This document shows positions 17,618 to 25,483 of a stretch of DNA of 64,000 bases, in pieces. Source of the DNA: CAVTUU01 sp045804965 (GTDB lineage Bacteria > Chloroflexota > Chloroflexia > Thermomicrobiales > UBA6265); the NCBI GenBank assembly GCA_045804965.1, contig JBJMMD010000029.1, forward strand, positions 1 to 64,000, written 5' to 3'. The stretch's first letter is position 1. Each line of letters begins with the position of its first letter. Both the position numbers and the translations under genes were made by a program. The notes under the pieces are model-generated. The model worked only from the letters and a program-made list of their open reading frames with translations. It was not told the origin of the DNA and made no database searches.

Positions 17618-18052
17618 GTGGAGCGACGGACATATTCGCCAAAACAAGGTGAGGCGATTCACGACTGGTATCTGGTGGATGCCGAGGGCAAGACGCTCGG
17701 CCGGCTCGCAAGCGTGATCGCGGCGACGCTGCGCGGTAAGCACAAGCCGACGTTTGCGCCGCACATGGACATGGGTGACTACGTGATCGTCGTTAATGCG
17801 GAGAAGATCCGCGTTACCGGCAAGAAGGAAACGCAGAAACACTATTACCGGCACTCGCAATATCCGGGTGGCTTCCGGGCAACGCCGCTCCGCGAAGTGC
17901 GGGCGACGCATCCAGAACGACTCGTCGAGAGCGCGGTGCGCGGCATGCTACCGCACAACGTGCTTGGCGAACAGCAATTGAAGAAACTGAAGGTGTACGT
18001 TGGCCCCACGCATCCACACGGCGGCCAAAGTCCAAAGGAGTTGCCGCTCTAG
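17618..18052 (+). CDS. rplM: 50S ribosomal protein L13
   Basis: L13 is an early assembly protein of the large subunit. The core DWYLVDAEGKTLGRLASVIAATLRGKHKPTFAPHMDMGDYVIVVNAEK and the C-terminal NVLGEQQLKKLKVYVGPTHPHGGQSP are diagnostic. GTG 17618, giving MERRTYSPKQGE, best matches family starts and has aagggg upstream. TTG 17600, overlapping the truA stop and preceded by cgagga, would add six residues and is a real alternative. Confidence 0.95.
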   Translation: MERRTYSPKQGEAIHDWYLVDAEGKTLGRLASVIAATLRGKHKPTFAPHMDMGDYVIVVNAEKIRVTGKKETQKHYYRHSQYPGGFRATPLREVRATHPERLVESAVRGMLPHNVLGEQQLKKLKVYVGPTHPHGGQSPKELPL

Positions 18053-18113
18053 CGGCTTGCGATCTGGCGGTTATCGATTGCCGCCGGCGCACCATTGAAA
18101 GATGAGGGAAAGC

Positions 18114-18512
18114 GTGGAAAAGGGTCGATACCACTACGGAACGGGCCGCCGAAAGTCCGCTGTTGCGCGAGTTCGTCTTGTTCCTGGCGAGGGCGTGATT
18201 ACGGTCAACGGCAAGCCGTTTGCCGAGTATTTTGGCGGGCGGGTCATCCATCATCAAAATGTCCAACTGCCGCTTCGGCTAACAGGTACGCTCGAACGCT
18301 ACGATGCAGTTGTCAAAGTCGTTGGCGGCGGCATTTCCGGGCAAGCTGGCGCCGTCCGACATGGCATTGCACGCGCGCTGGCTCGCTCAGATGAGGAGCT
18401 GCGACCGGTGTTGAAGCGAGAACATCTCTTGACTCGCGACGCCCGGGTGAAGGAGCGCAAGAAAGTCGGGCTCAAGCGAGCCCGCAAGGCGCCTCAGTAC
18501 ACCAAGCGCTAA
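18114..18512 (+). CDS. rpsI: 30S ribosomal protein S9
   Basis: S9 reaches the P site with its C-terminal tail. The product has YHYGTGRRKSAVARVRLVPGEG and ends LKRARKAPQYTKR, the conserved basic tail. GTG 18114 is favoured (gaggg about six bases before it; start MEKGRYHYGTG). An in-frame ATG at 18102 would add four residues. Last gene of the supercluster, followed by an intrinsic terminator. Confidence 0.95.
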   Translation: MEKGRYHYGTGRRKSAVARVRLVPGEGVITVNGKPFAEYFGGRVIHHQNVQLPLRLTGTLERYDAVVKVVGGGISGQAGAVRHGIARALARSDEELRPVLKREHLLTRDARVKERKKVGLKRARKAPQYTKR

Positions 18513-18544
18513 GTGGCGAATTCCTCGAAATCCAAAAAACTCTC

Positions 18545-18580
18545 GACAGCCGAGCGCGTGCGCTCGGCTGTTGGTTTGAA
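18545..18580 (+). terminator. Intrinsic terminator after rpsI
   Basis: The arm acagccgagcgc (18546-18557) pairs perfectly with gcgctcggctgt (18560-18571). The practical hairpin is 11 pairs with a four-base loop, followed by a T-rich ttggttt. It lies 33 bases after the rpsI stop and closes the ribosomal supercluster. Confidence 0.8.
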
Positions 18581-18815
18581 TAGTTCATTTTCGTGGTGTC
18601 GACTCTTCACTTCTGTGCGGCGAGGGGAGGCGAGTCAGTTCCCACGGACTTAGACCGACGCATATTGCTTCCGTGGCTGAATAGACTCAGACGGTTCCCG
18701 GGTTTCAACCCTCCAGCCCTTCAGGAGCACCCGCCGAGATGACCTCCAAGAACGCATCGGCGCCTCGGACGAACATCCGAAGTGACGAACTCGGGCTCGC
18801 GCTGATCAACGAATA
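18581..18815. other. Non-coding stretch with possible RNA structure and a 26-codon ORF
   Basis: No recognisable gene. On the plus strand ccacgga (18642-18648) pairs with tccgtgg (18670-18676), and an outer gagtc/gactc pair can extend the stem. A tiny ORF at 18739-18819 (MTSKNASAPRTNIRSDELG..., 26 residues) has an aggag about 11 bases upstream but no recognisable family. It may be a gene remnant or chance. Confidence 0.3.
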
Positions 18816-19604
18816 CTAGAAAACCCGTCGTGGGGGACGGCGAGACTCGGCGGGTAAGTCCCTGAATTTGGTCAGGATTGTAGATGCGTCACGTATAGCT
18901 TCGTTCGCAGCGGCCACTGGGTCGGACAAATTCCACCAAGGCATGCGCAGTTTAAGAGAGATCGTGCCGTTGTAGTTCATGTCCTTGAGCGTCGCAAGTA
19001 CGCGAAAGACAAGTTGATCCGCGGGGCGGGCGTAGAAGGATCCTTGGATGTCTTCTTCCGGCAATGTCAGGCGAACGAGGCGCAAGCGGTTACCCATTCG
19101 GAGGACGGCTGCCTCGGCCTCCCAGCGCGGGTCAATCGACCCAGAGAGGTCAAGTGCGAAACTGAGATCCCACTCCTCCACGATACGCCGGACGTTAGAA
19201 ATGCGATCGAGATGAGCTCGGCTGCCTTCTCGATTCTCAGGTTTGAGTGCCATGGCGAGGTCAACTGATCCTCCGAGCTGTCGTCTGATCGCGTCCAAGC
19301 GGCCGGGGAATGAGTCCCCGCCGCGACGAGGAAGCACCAAATGTTCTGGAACAATGGCCAAGCTATGGTTTTCATTCCACAGCGCCTTGGAGAGAACTGC
19401 AGATTTGCCGAGCCAAACGCTATGAGAGCTGAAGGATGGATCGACACTTCCATCGAATCCCCGCAGCAGCATCCGACGCCTGAGTCTGTTGGAATAATCG
19501 AGATCGAGGTCATTGATCCCGGTATTAGCGCAGACCTGGCGCCAACCAGCAAGTGACATCAGCGGATCGGAGCGGGTGGATATAGCAAAGCGGGGCGTGA
19601 TCAT
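18816..19604 (-). CDS. Conserved-looking protein, possible TIM-barrel (xylose-isomerase-like)
   Basis: The 262-residue product is not firmly recognised. The pattern of alternating strands and helices, with WDLSFALDLSGSIDPRWEAEAAVLRMGNRLRLVRL and GTISLKLRMPWWNLSDPVAAANEAIRDA, resembles the xylose isomerase-like/AP endonuclease 2 TIM-barrel superfamily, where acidic and histidine residues at strand ends bind metal. The expected metal-ligand set is not evident, so activity is doubtful. It is the last gene of a five-gene minus-strand cluster, 15 bases after the peptidase gene. No signal peptide or membrane segment is seen. Confidence 0.6.
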   Translation of the reverse strand: MITPRFAISTRSDPLMSLAGWRQVCANTGINDLDLDYSNRLRRRMLLRGFDGSVDPSFSSHSVWLGKSAVLSKALWNENHSLAIVPEHLVLPRRGGDSFPGRLDAIRRQLGGSVDLAMALKPENREGSRAHLDRISNVRRIVEEWDLSFALDLSGSIDPRWEAEAAVLRMGNRLRLVRLTLPEEDIQGSFYARPADQLVFRVLATLKDMNYNGTISLKLRMPWWNLSDPVAAANEAIRDASTILTKFRDLPAESRRPPRRVF

Positions 19605-19619
19605 ATGCGTTCCCAGGAT

Positions 19620-20555
19620 TCAGGCAGTGACCGCGTCCAAAATTGCTTGCTCGACGGCGAGCTCGGTCGCCATCGCAATTGAGAGCGCGTCGGCAGGGCT
19701 CACGACGCCTTCACGGAGACCCACCGCGAACGAAATATCACCATCGAAGACCGTATGACAAGGTCGGACCGCGTGTGCGATGGCATCGTGCGCGGCAATC
19801 GAAGAAAGGACTAACGTCGAATGATCGACCGGCGCATCGATGAGCACAACTGCCAACGTTGTCGATTCTCCCGGGGCGATCTCGGGCACTTCCTGACGGA
19901 GAAGTGATCGCCGCCGGTCACCGCCCGGATGTGCCGCGAGCACCGGATCTCCAGTTTCAGGATTGACCACGTCACCGAATGCGTTCACGACACAAAAGGC
20001 GGATACCGAACCACTGCTCCAAGCGATGGAGCCAACGCCGACCCCGCCGCGAACACTGTGCTCCATGCCGAAGAGCTTACTCGTGGTCGCGCCTGTTCCG
20101 GCACCGTACTGACCGCGCTCGATCATGTCCAATGGACCGGCAGATTCACATGCAATCTTGCCAGACGCCGCATTGGGCGCCACGGGTTCACCTGTCGCCA
20201 GGTCGTAGATTACTGCGGACGGCACAATCGGAACTGATCCTGTTCGGGTCGCTACGCCTCGTTCGTTTTCGGACAGAAAGCTCATGACGCCATCAGCCGC
20301 CGCCAAGCCGAAGGCGCTGCCCCCGGTGAGCAAAATGGCGTCCGCCCGCCGGACGAGCCGGCCAGGGCCGAGTAGGTCGGTTTCCCGCGTACCGGGAGCG
20401 CCCCCGCGGACATCCGCGACCGTGACCGCTGGCCGGTCGAACAGCACGACTGAGCAACCGGTCTGGGCCTGACGATTGGTCCAATGACCAACGCGAACGT
20501 TGATCGAAGATGGATCTTGTCCCGAAGCTTGTTGCATGAATCGGTTCATCGCCAT
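19620..20555 (-). CDS. P1 family peptidase (DmpA/S58-like)
   Basis: The 311-residue product belongs to the P1/S58 family of self-processing N-terminal nucleophile hydrolases, which includes D-aminopeptidase DmpA and the nylon oligomer hydrolase NylC. Supporting segments are VGHWTNRQAQTGCSVVLFD near the N-terminus, LTGGSAFGLAAADGVMSFL, GAGTGATTSKLFG, the threonines in GESTTLAVVLIDAP that correspond to the nucleophile region, and AVRPCHTVFDGDISFAVG near the C-terminus. The substrate is unknown. It begins eight bases after the MBL-fold gene and probably shares its transcript. Confidence 0.85.
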   Translation of the reverse strand: MAMNRFMQQASGQDPSSINVRVGHWTNRQAQTGCSVVLFDRPAVTVADVRGGAPGTRETDLLGPGRLVRRADAILLTGGSAFGLAAADGVMSFLSENERGVATRTGSVPIVPSAVIYDLATGEPVAPNAASGKIACESAGPLDMIERGQYGAGTGATTSKLFGMEHSVRGGVGVGSIAWSSGSVSAFCVVNAFGDVVNPETGDPVLAAHPGGDRRRSLLRQEVPEIAPGESTTLAVVLIDAPVDHSTLVLSSIAAHDAIAHAVRPCHTVFDGDISFAVGLREGVVSPADALSIAMATELAVEQAILDAVTA

Positions 20556-20562
20556 TCCGCGA

Positions 20563-21357
20563 CTACTGTTCCGCGACGTTCCACGTGACCTTCAGTCCCG
20601 GTCTGGCCAACTCGATCACACCATCGAAGGCGGAACGGGCATCGGCCATATAGTTGTCAAACCCATATTCTTCCCAAACGTGCGCTAAGACAAGAACGTC
20701 GGCCCCTGCGGCGGTCGCTAATTCCGCCGCTTCGCGCGCCGTTTGGTGACCGCGATCGGCCAGTGGAACTTTAGCCGGGCTCGGCAGCGTCGACTCAGCA
20801 ACGAGCACCCCTGCACCGCGGGCGAAGTCGGCCAACTCGGATGTAGGCCCCATATCGGCCGTATACACGAGGTCCCCCGCTTCGCCCGTGAACGACAGTC
20901 TCATGGCCCAACAGGGAATGTAGTGAACCGTAGGCGCGAACGTAAACGTGATGTCGCCAATCGAGAGCTGGCCATCTGGGTCAAATTCTCCAATCTCGAA
21001 AGCCTGCCCAAAGAAATCTCCTTCGTCTTGATGGAGTTGAAGTGCGGTCGCGATCCGGTCGAGCATCGCCTTGCCCCCTGGAGCCACCCACAAAGGAATA
21101 CGCCTCTCGGGCTTGATCGGGTTGTACATCAAGGCATAGCGAAGCGCGAGCAAATCGAGCATGTGATCGATGTGGCGGTGCGAAATCACGACCGCGTCGA
21201 GCTTGCGAAAATCAGTGTGGCGACGAAGTTCGAGAAGCGTGCCTGGGCCCAGATCGAGCACGACTGTCGTGTTTGCAGATCGAACGAGAAATCCCGCGCA
21301 ACCGGCGCCCGTGTTGCCGCCTGCCGCGCTGCCGCCAAGGACCACGATCTCTGCCAA
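20563..21357 (-). CDS. Metallo-beta-lactamase-fold hydrolase (RNase Z-like)
   Basis: The 264-residue product has the binuclear zinc motif H60-R-H62-I-D64-H65 and further ligands in TVHYIPCW, YTADMGP and the C-terminal LAHVWEE. This layout is typical of RNase Z/ElaC-like and phosphodiesterase MBL proteins. The C-terminal GHQTAREAAELA segment is shared with that group. It lacks a clear RNase Z exosite, so the substrate is left open. Translation begins at a TTG directly after the stop of the upstream phosphatase gene. Confidence 0.8.
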   Translation of the reverse strand: MAEIVVLGGSAAGGNTGAGCAGFLVRSANTTVVLDLGPGTLLELRRHTDFRKLDAVVISHRHIDHMLDLLALRYALMYNPIKPERRIPLWVAPGGKAMLDRIATALQLHQDEGDFFGQAFEIGEFDPDGQLSIGDITFTFAPTVHYIPCWAMRLSFTGEAGDLVYTADMGPTSELADFARGAGVLVAESTLPSPAKVPLADRGHQTAREAAELATAAGADVLVLAHVWEEYGFDNYMADARSAFDGVIELARPGLKVTWNVAEQ

Positions 21358-22053
21358 CTATTCCTCTCCCTCTGGCGACAACAGCTCCAAATGGACGACG
21401 TCACTCACGCAGTGGACCGCGGTGTGGTCAGCGGTAATGTGAAGATGGCTAAGCCCGCAATTCGCGATCTGGTAGGCAAGCCAATTGTTGGGCGAAACCC
21501 CTTCGACTTGGGCGATAAGTGAACCGATCACCCCGCCGTGCGCAACGACGATGACTGAATGCGACGCGTACTCTGCGAGCAGTGCCTGAAACGTGGCATA
21601 GACCCGAGTGTGAAATTGGCGCCGTGATTCGCCTTTCGGCCATGTCAAATCGAAATCGTCGAAGTCGAGCAGGCGTAGAGCGATTTCCGGGTAGTCTTCG
21701 ATGATCGATTCGATCGCCGTTCCTTCCATCGCGCCGAAGTCCATCTCGGAAAGACCAGGTTTGATGTGAGGTTCGAGTCCGATGCGGTGCCCAATGATGC
21801 GAGCCGTGCTAAGCGCGCGATTGAGCGGGCTCGAAACTAGGACGTCCGCGTCGACTTCCTTAGCCAGCCGTTCGGCAACGAGGTGGGCCTGACGGATACC
21901 ATAGGGATCGAGCGGGACGTCGGTCGAACCGTGCAGGAGCTTTTGGACATTGCTCTCGGTCTGGCCATGCCGAACAAGGTAAAGCGAGGTCTCGCCCTTC
22001 GCCGGGTGACGATGCCTGTTATGCGTTCGCGGATAGTCGGACGTAGTAGTCAC
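21358..22053 (-). CDS. Histidine phosphatase family protein (phosphoglycerate mutase-like)
   Basis: The 231-residue product has the catalytic R28-H29-G30 in LYLVRHGQTESN, the second arginine in SSPLNRALSTARIIG, the acid residue in LSEMDFGAMEG and the second histidine in VVAHGGVIGSLI. It could dephosphorylate a small metabolite or be a broad-specificity phosphatase; nothing fixes the substrate. The GTG start with cgaggtgct upstream lies 35 bases inside the end of the endonuclease III gene, so translation is probably coupled. Confidence 0.85.
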   Translation of the reverse strand: MTTTSDYPRTHNRHRHPAKGETSLYLVRHGQTESNVQKLLHGSTDVPLDPYGIRQAHLVAERLAKEVDADVLVSSPLNRALSTARIIGHRIGLEPHIKPGLSEMDFGAMEGTAIESIIEDYPEIALRLLDFDDFDLTWPKGESRRQFHTRVYATFQALLAEYASHSVIVVAHGGVIGSLIAQVEGVSPNNWLAYQIANCGLSHLHITADHTAVHCVSDVVHLELLSPEGEE

Positions 22054-22711
22054 AGCACCTCGTTAATGGGCACTCGCCGCATCGCGGGCGGCGAGCAATG
22101 CAAACCGCCCGGCCGTGGGCGATGAGATTCATGTGTAAAGCGTATATCTGATCCCGATTTGCGCCAACCTCTGCTTCAAGGATGTCTTGTGCCTGCTTTG
22201 GGCTATCGTGGAGACCGATTAGGCCAATGCGCCCTGCCACTCGATGCACATGCGTGTCCACCGGCATCGCGGGCAGCCCGAGGGCAAACAGGAGCACGCA
22301 TGATGCAGTTTTCGCTCCAACCCCTGGCAAGCTGACCAACCACTTACGGCCTTCGGCGACGGAAAAGTGAGTGAGGAAGTCGAGATCACCGCCGGTTTGA
22401 GCCATGACCTCCCGTAACGCGCCTTGGATCTTCGGCGCCTTTTGCTTGGCCAGACCTCCACCTCTTATCGCCTCTGCGATGGCGCTTATCGGAGCATCGA
22501 TAATCGACTCCCACGACGGAAACCGAGACTTCAATGCGGCGAACGCTCGCTCGGAGTTGACGTCCGACGTGTGCTGGGACAGGATCGTGAGGACGAGTTC
22601 GTCGAGCGCGGACGGATGTTCCCGCCATGGCCGCGGACCATATCGTTCCTCAAGAATCGAAGCCACGGTCCCGATCTGGCGTTGGCGGCGGTTACTCAAG
22701 GGAACTCTCAC
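22019..22711 (-). CDS. nth: Endonuclease III (DNA glycosylase/AP lyase)
   Basis: Endonuclease III removes oxidised pyrimidines and cleaves at abasic sites. The 230-residue product has the helix-hairpin-helix LPGVGAKTASCVL with catalytic K134, the catalytic D152 in VDTHVHRV, and the four iron-sulphur cysteines C204-x6-C211-x2-C214-x5-C220. All key residues are in place, so it should be active. First gene of the minus-strand cluster; its promoter should lie in 22712-22800, back to back with the pyr promoter. Confidence 0.95.
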   Translation of the reverse strand: MRVPLSNRRQRQIGTVASILEERYGPRPWREHPSALDELVLTILSQHTSDVNSERAFAALKSRFPSWESIIDAPISAIAEAIRGGGLAKQKAPKIQGALREVMAQTGGDLDFLTHFSVAEGRKWLVSLPGVGAKTASCVLLFALGLPAMPVDTHVHRVAGRIGLIGLHDSPKQAQDILEAEVGANRDQIYALHMNLIAHGRAVCIARRPRCGECPLTRCCDYYVRLSANA

Positions 22712-22798
22712 CTCTTGGAGCGAGTTGGACCGTCGTCAAGATAAGTCGATTTAAGGAAATGCGCTACCGGGATTCGACGCATATCTCCAGTCGGAGGT

Positions 22799-22828
22799 TT
22801 GACGGTGAGGTCGCTGCCGGCCTATACT
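22799..22828 (+). promoter_or_regulatory. Promoter of the pyr operon
   Basis: TTGACG at 22799-22804 and TATACT at 22823-22828 are separated by 18 bases and closely match housekeeping promoter hexamers. Transcription should start near 22835, giving a leader of about 130 bases before pyrC. Confidence 0.7.
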
Positions 22829-22905
22829 CCAGTGGCCGGCAGAAGTTGGCGGGGTGAAGGTGCAGTTAGACCGAACGACATACCAGCATGCGCATGACGC
22901 GCCTC

Positions 22906-22937
22906 AAGGTCCGAGCCGGGCCTCGGGGCTTTTTTTT
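22906..22937 (+). terminator. Intrinsic terminator (likely attenuator) before pyrC
   Basis: CCGAG (22911-22915) pairs with CTCGG (22922-22926). Three further pairs lie outside one wobble and one mismatch, and eight T residues (22930-22937) follow. It lies between the pyr promoter and the pyrC start, so it should act as a transcription attenuator. An open frame from ATG 22888 reads through it in frame into pyrC. No PyrR-type binding consensus was recognised. Confidence 0.7.
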
Positions 22938-22962
22938 GCCGTCCGAGCGGGCGGGGAACGCC

Positions 22963-24294
22963 ATGACTGAGTCGTCCTGGTTGATCAAAGGGGGGCATGT
23001 CGTCGACCCCGCGAACGCCTTTGATTCCCCTGCCGACGTTCTCGTTCGCTCGGGGCAGATTGAAGCCGTCGGTAGTGACCTCAATGCAGCCGGCGTTCCG
23101 GTCGTCGATGCGAGCGGACTTGTCGTAGCGCCGGGGCTAATTGATCTCCATGTTCATTTGCGCGAACCCGGATTTGAACACAAAGAAACGATCGCGACCG
23201 GAACAGCGGCTGCGGCGGCTGGCGGCTTCACATCGATTTGCTGCATGCCGAATACGCAGCCGGCACTCGACTCCGTTGAGGCGCTGGATGACTTGCGGGC
23301 TCGGGTCGCCCGCCATGCCGTCGTGCGAGTTTTTCCAATCGGGGCGATCACGATAAACCGTGCGGGCGAGGAGGCCGTTGACTTTCCCGCTCTCGCCGCC
23401 GCGGGCGCGATTGGATTCTCTGACGATGGTGACACGACGCGCGACAGTGGGATCATGAGGCAAGCACTCGAATGGAGCCGCGAGCTCGGGTTCCCGATCA
23501 TGGTGCATTGCGAGGATAACTCGCTGGCTCTTGGCGCGATGAACGAAGGAGAGGTCTCCCGCTTGTTATGCATCAGCGGGATTCCACCTGAAGCCGAAGA
23601 GATCATCATCGCCCGCGACATTATCCTCGCTCGCCTCACCGGCGGTTGGTTACATCTTTGCCACGTCAGCACGGCTCGTGGCGCGGCGATGGCGCGAGCG
23701 GCGAAATCGGAGGGATTGAGCGTCACTGCCGAAGTGATGCCGCACCATTTAGTCATGACGGACGAATGGGTTGCGGGGTCGCGATCGCTGGTGAACGTCG
23801 TCGAGCCAGCTGGCAAATCTGGCACACCTGGCGATCCCGACACCAAAGTCAATCCGCCACTGCGAACATTGCCCGACGCGAAAGCTTTGCTTGCTTCGCT
23901 TGTCGATGGAACATTTGATATCGTGGCGACTGACCACGCGCCTCATGCTACAACGGAGAAGCAAGGGCGAAGTTTCGAAGATGCGCCGTTCGGACTGAGT
24001 GGACTCGAATTTGCCCTGCCCTCGATGCTGGCGCTGGTGCGGGCTGGTCATCTTTCGCTCCGCGATCTGATCTATCGCCTGAGCACCGTTCCCGCCCGAT
24101 TGCTCCGCATAAAGGCAGGCGCCCTGACGCCGGGCTTTCCCGCCGATGTTGTCATTTTCGACCAGACTGCGACTTGGCGCGTCGAGGCGGGTACATTGAG
24201 ATCGAAAAGCGCGAACACCCCTCTCCTCGGGATGGAATTGACGGGCCGGGTTGTGCAGACTCTGGTCGACGGTGAGGTGCGTTTTGACGGTTGA
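22963..24294 (+). CDS. pyrC: Dihydroorotase, class I
   Basis: Dihydroorotase cyclises carbamoyl aspartate to dihydroorotate, the third step of UMP synthesis. The product from ATG 22963 has 443 residues: metal-binding H63 and H65 in LIDLHVHLREPG, the class I segment FSDDGDTTRDSGIMRQALEWS, MVHCEDNSLA, HLCHVSTARG and VATDHAPH with the catalytic aspartate. The start at 22963 was chosen because MTESSWLIKGGHVVDP is the family start. First gene of the pyr operon; it overlaps carA by 11 bases. Confidence 0.96.
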   Translation: MTESSWLIKGGHVVDPANAFDSPADVLVRSGQIEAVGSDLNAAGVPVVDASGLVVAPGLIDLHVHLREPGFEHKETIATGTAAAAAGGFTSICCMPNTQPALDSVEALDDLRARVARHAVVRVFPIGAITINRAGEEAVDFPALAAAGAIGFSDDGDTTRDSGIMRQALEWSRELGFPIMVHCEDNSLALGAMNEGEVSRLLCISGIPPEAEEIIIARDIILARLTGGWLHLCHVSTARGAAMARAAKSEGLSVTAEVMPHHLVMTDEWVAGSRSLVNVVEPAGKSGTPGDPDTKVNPPLRTLPDAKALLASLVDGTFDIVATDHAPHATTEKQGRSFEDAPFGLSGLEFALPSMLALVRAGHLSLRDLIYRLSTVPARLLRIKAGALTPGFPADVVIFDQTATWRVEAGTLRSKSANTPLLGMELTGRVVQTLVDGEVRFDG

Positions 24295-25483
24295 GCCTTC
24301 GACACTCTCGACGACCATCACGCCATTCAAGAGCCACGAAGTCAAACCGGCGCCATATCGCCCGGCCACCAACGCCGCGGTGGCCTTGGCAGATGGGCGA
24401 GTCTTTCGTGGTAACGCCTTTGGCGCCACCGTCTCGGCAGAGGGTGAGGTCGTTTTTACGACCACGATGACCGGGTACCAACAAGTCTGCACAGATCCGT
24501 CATTTCGTGGCCAAATCGTGTGCATGACCTACCCATTGATTGGCAACTATGGGGTCAACAACGAGGACGACGAGTCGCGACGTCCGTGGATTGCTGGTTT
24601 GATCGTGCGTGAAAACTGCGATCATCCGAGCAATTGGCGTTCGGTCGGTTCACTCGATGAGTACCTCAAACATCATGGCGTCCCGGGAATCTCAGGCGTC
24701 GATACGCGCGCATTGACGAGGCACATCCGTTCGGCGGGCGACATGGGAGCGGTCCTCGTCCATGGCGCGGAGGAGATTCCCGATGACGAGCTCTTCCGAC
24801 GCGCGAAGAACGCCGTTCTGCCGGGCGACAAGGATGTCGTCGGTGAAGTTGAAAGCGACGCGATCGAGCAAATAGGCGATGGCGATGGACCGCACATCGT
24901 AGTGGTCGATTGCGGACTGAAGCGAAACATCGTCCGTTCGCTCTTGAATCGCGGCGCCCAGGTCACAGTGGTGCCATATGGCACACCCTACGGTGATATC
25001 GAGGCATTGATCCCAGATGGAGTGGTCATCTCCCCCGGACCCGGCGATCCAGCAAACCTGGACGAGGGGCTCGACGTTGTCCGCTCAGTGCTTGAGACCG
25101 GCACGCCCTTTTTCGGCATTTGCCTCGGCCATCAACTCTTAGGTCGGGCGATTGGCGCGGAGACGGCTAAGCTGAAATTCGGGCACCGCGGAGGCAATCA
25201 CCCTGTGCGCGATCACCGCAGCAATCGGATTTCAATTACCTCTCAGAATCACGGCTACTATGTCGTCAAGAACTCACTGCCAAAGACAGGCGACTGGCAT
25301 GTCGCACTCACCAACTTGAACGATGACTCGGTCGAAGGTCTAGCGAACGGATCGCTCCCGGTCATTTCTGTGCAATTCCATCCCGAAGCCTCGCCGGGGC
25401 CATGGGACAACGGCTACTTATTCGATCAATTTCTTGCCATGGTCGAGGACCGCAGGCAGAATCCGCGGAGTCCTCGGGCGTGA
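24284..25483 (+). CDS. carA: Carbamoyl-phosphate synthase small subunit
   Basis: CarA hydrolyses glutamine and passes ammonia to CarB. The N-terminal domain has LADGRVFRGNAFGATVSAEGEVVFTTTMTGYQQ, and the C-terminal class I glutamine amidotransferase domain has the nucleophile cysteine in FFGICLGHQLLG and the His/Glu pair in QFHPEASPGP. TTG 24284, with ggtgagg six bases before it, gives 399 residues; an earlier TTG at 24251 is less likely. The stop overlaps the carB start by four bases (GTGA). Confidence 0.95.
   Translation: MTVEPSTLSTTITPFKSHEVKPAPYRPATNAAVALADGRVFRGNAFGATVSAEGEVVFTTTMTGYQQVCTDPSFRGQIVCMTYPLIGNYGVNNEDDESRRPWIAGLIVRENCDHPSNWRSVGSLDEYLKHHGVPGISGVDTRALTRHIRSAGDMGAVLVHGAEEIPDDELFRRAKNAVLPGDKDVVGEVESDAIEQIGDGDGPHIVVVDCGLKRNIVRSLLNRGAQVTVVPYGTPYGDIEALIPDGVVISPGPGDPANLDEGLDVVRSVLETGTPFFGICLGHQLLGRAIGAETAKLKFGHRGGNHPVRDHRSNRISITSQNHGYYVVKNSLPKTGDWHVALTNLNDDSVEGLANGSLPVISVQFHPEASPGPWDNGYLFDQFLAMVEDRRQNPRSPRA

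Noticed and set aside
18660..18735. tRNA-like segment with a T-arm-like gggtttcaaccc
   Set aside because: No matching acceptor stem or anticodon arm could be folded, and there is no CCA end in place.
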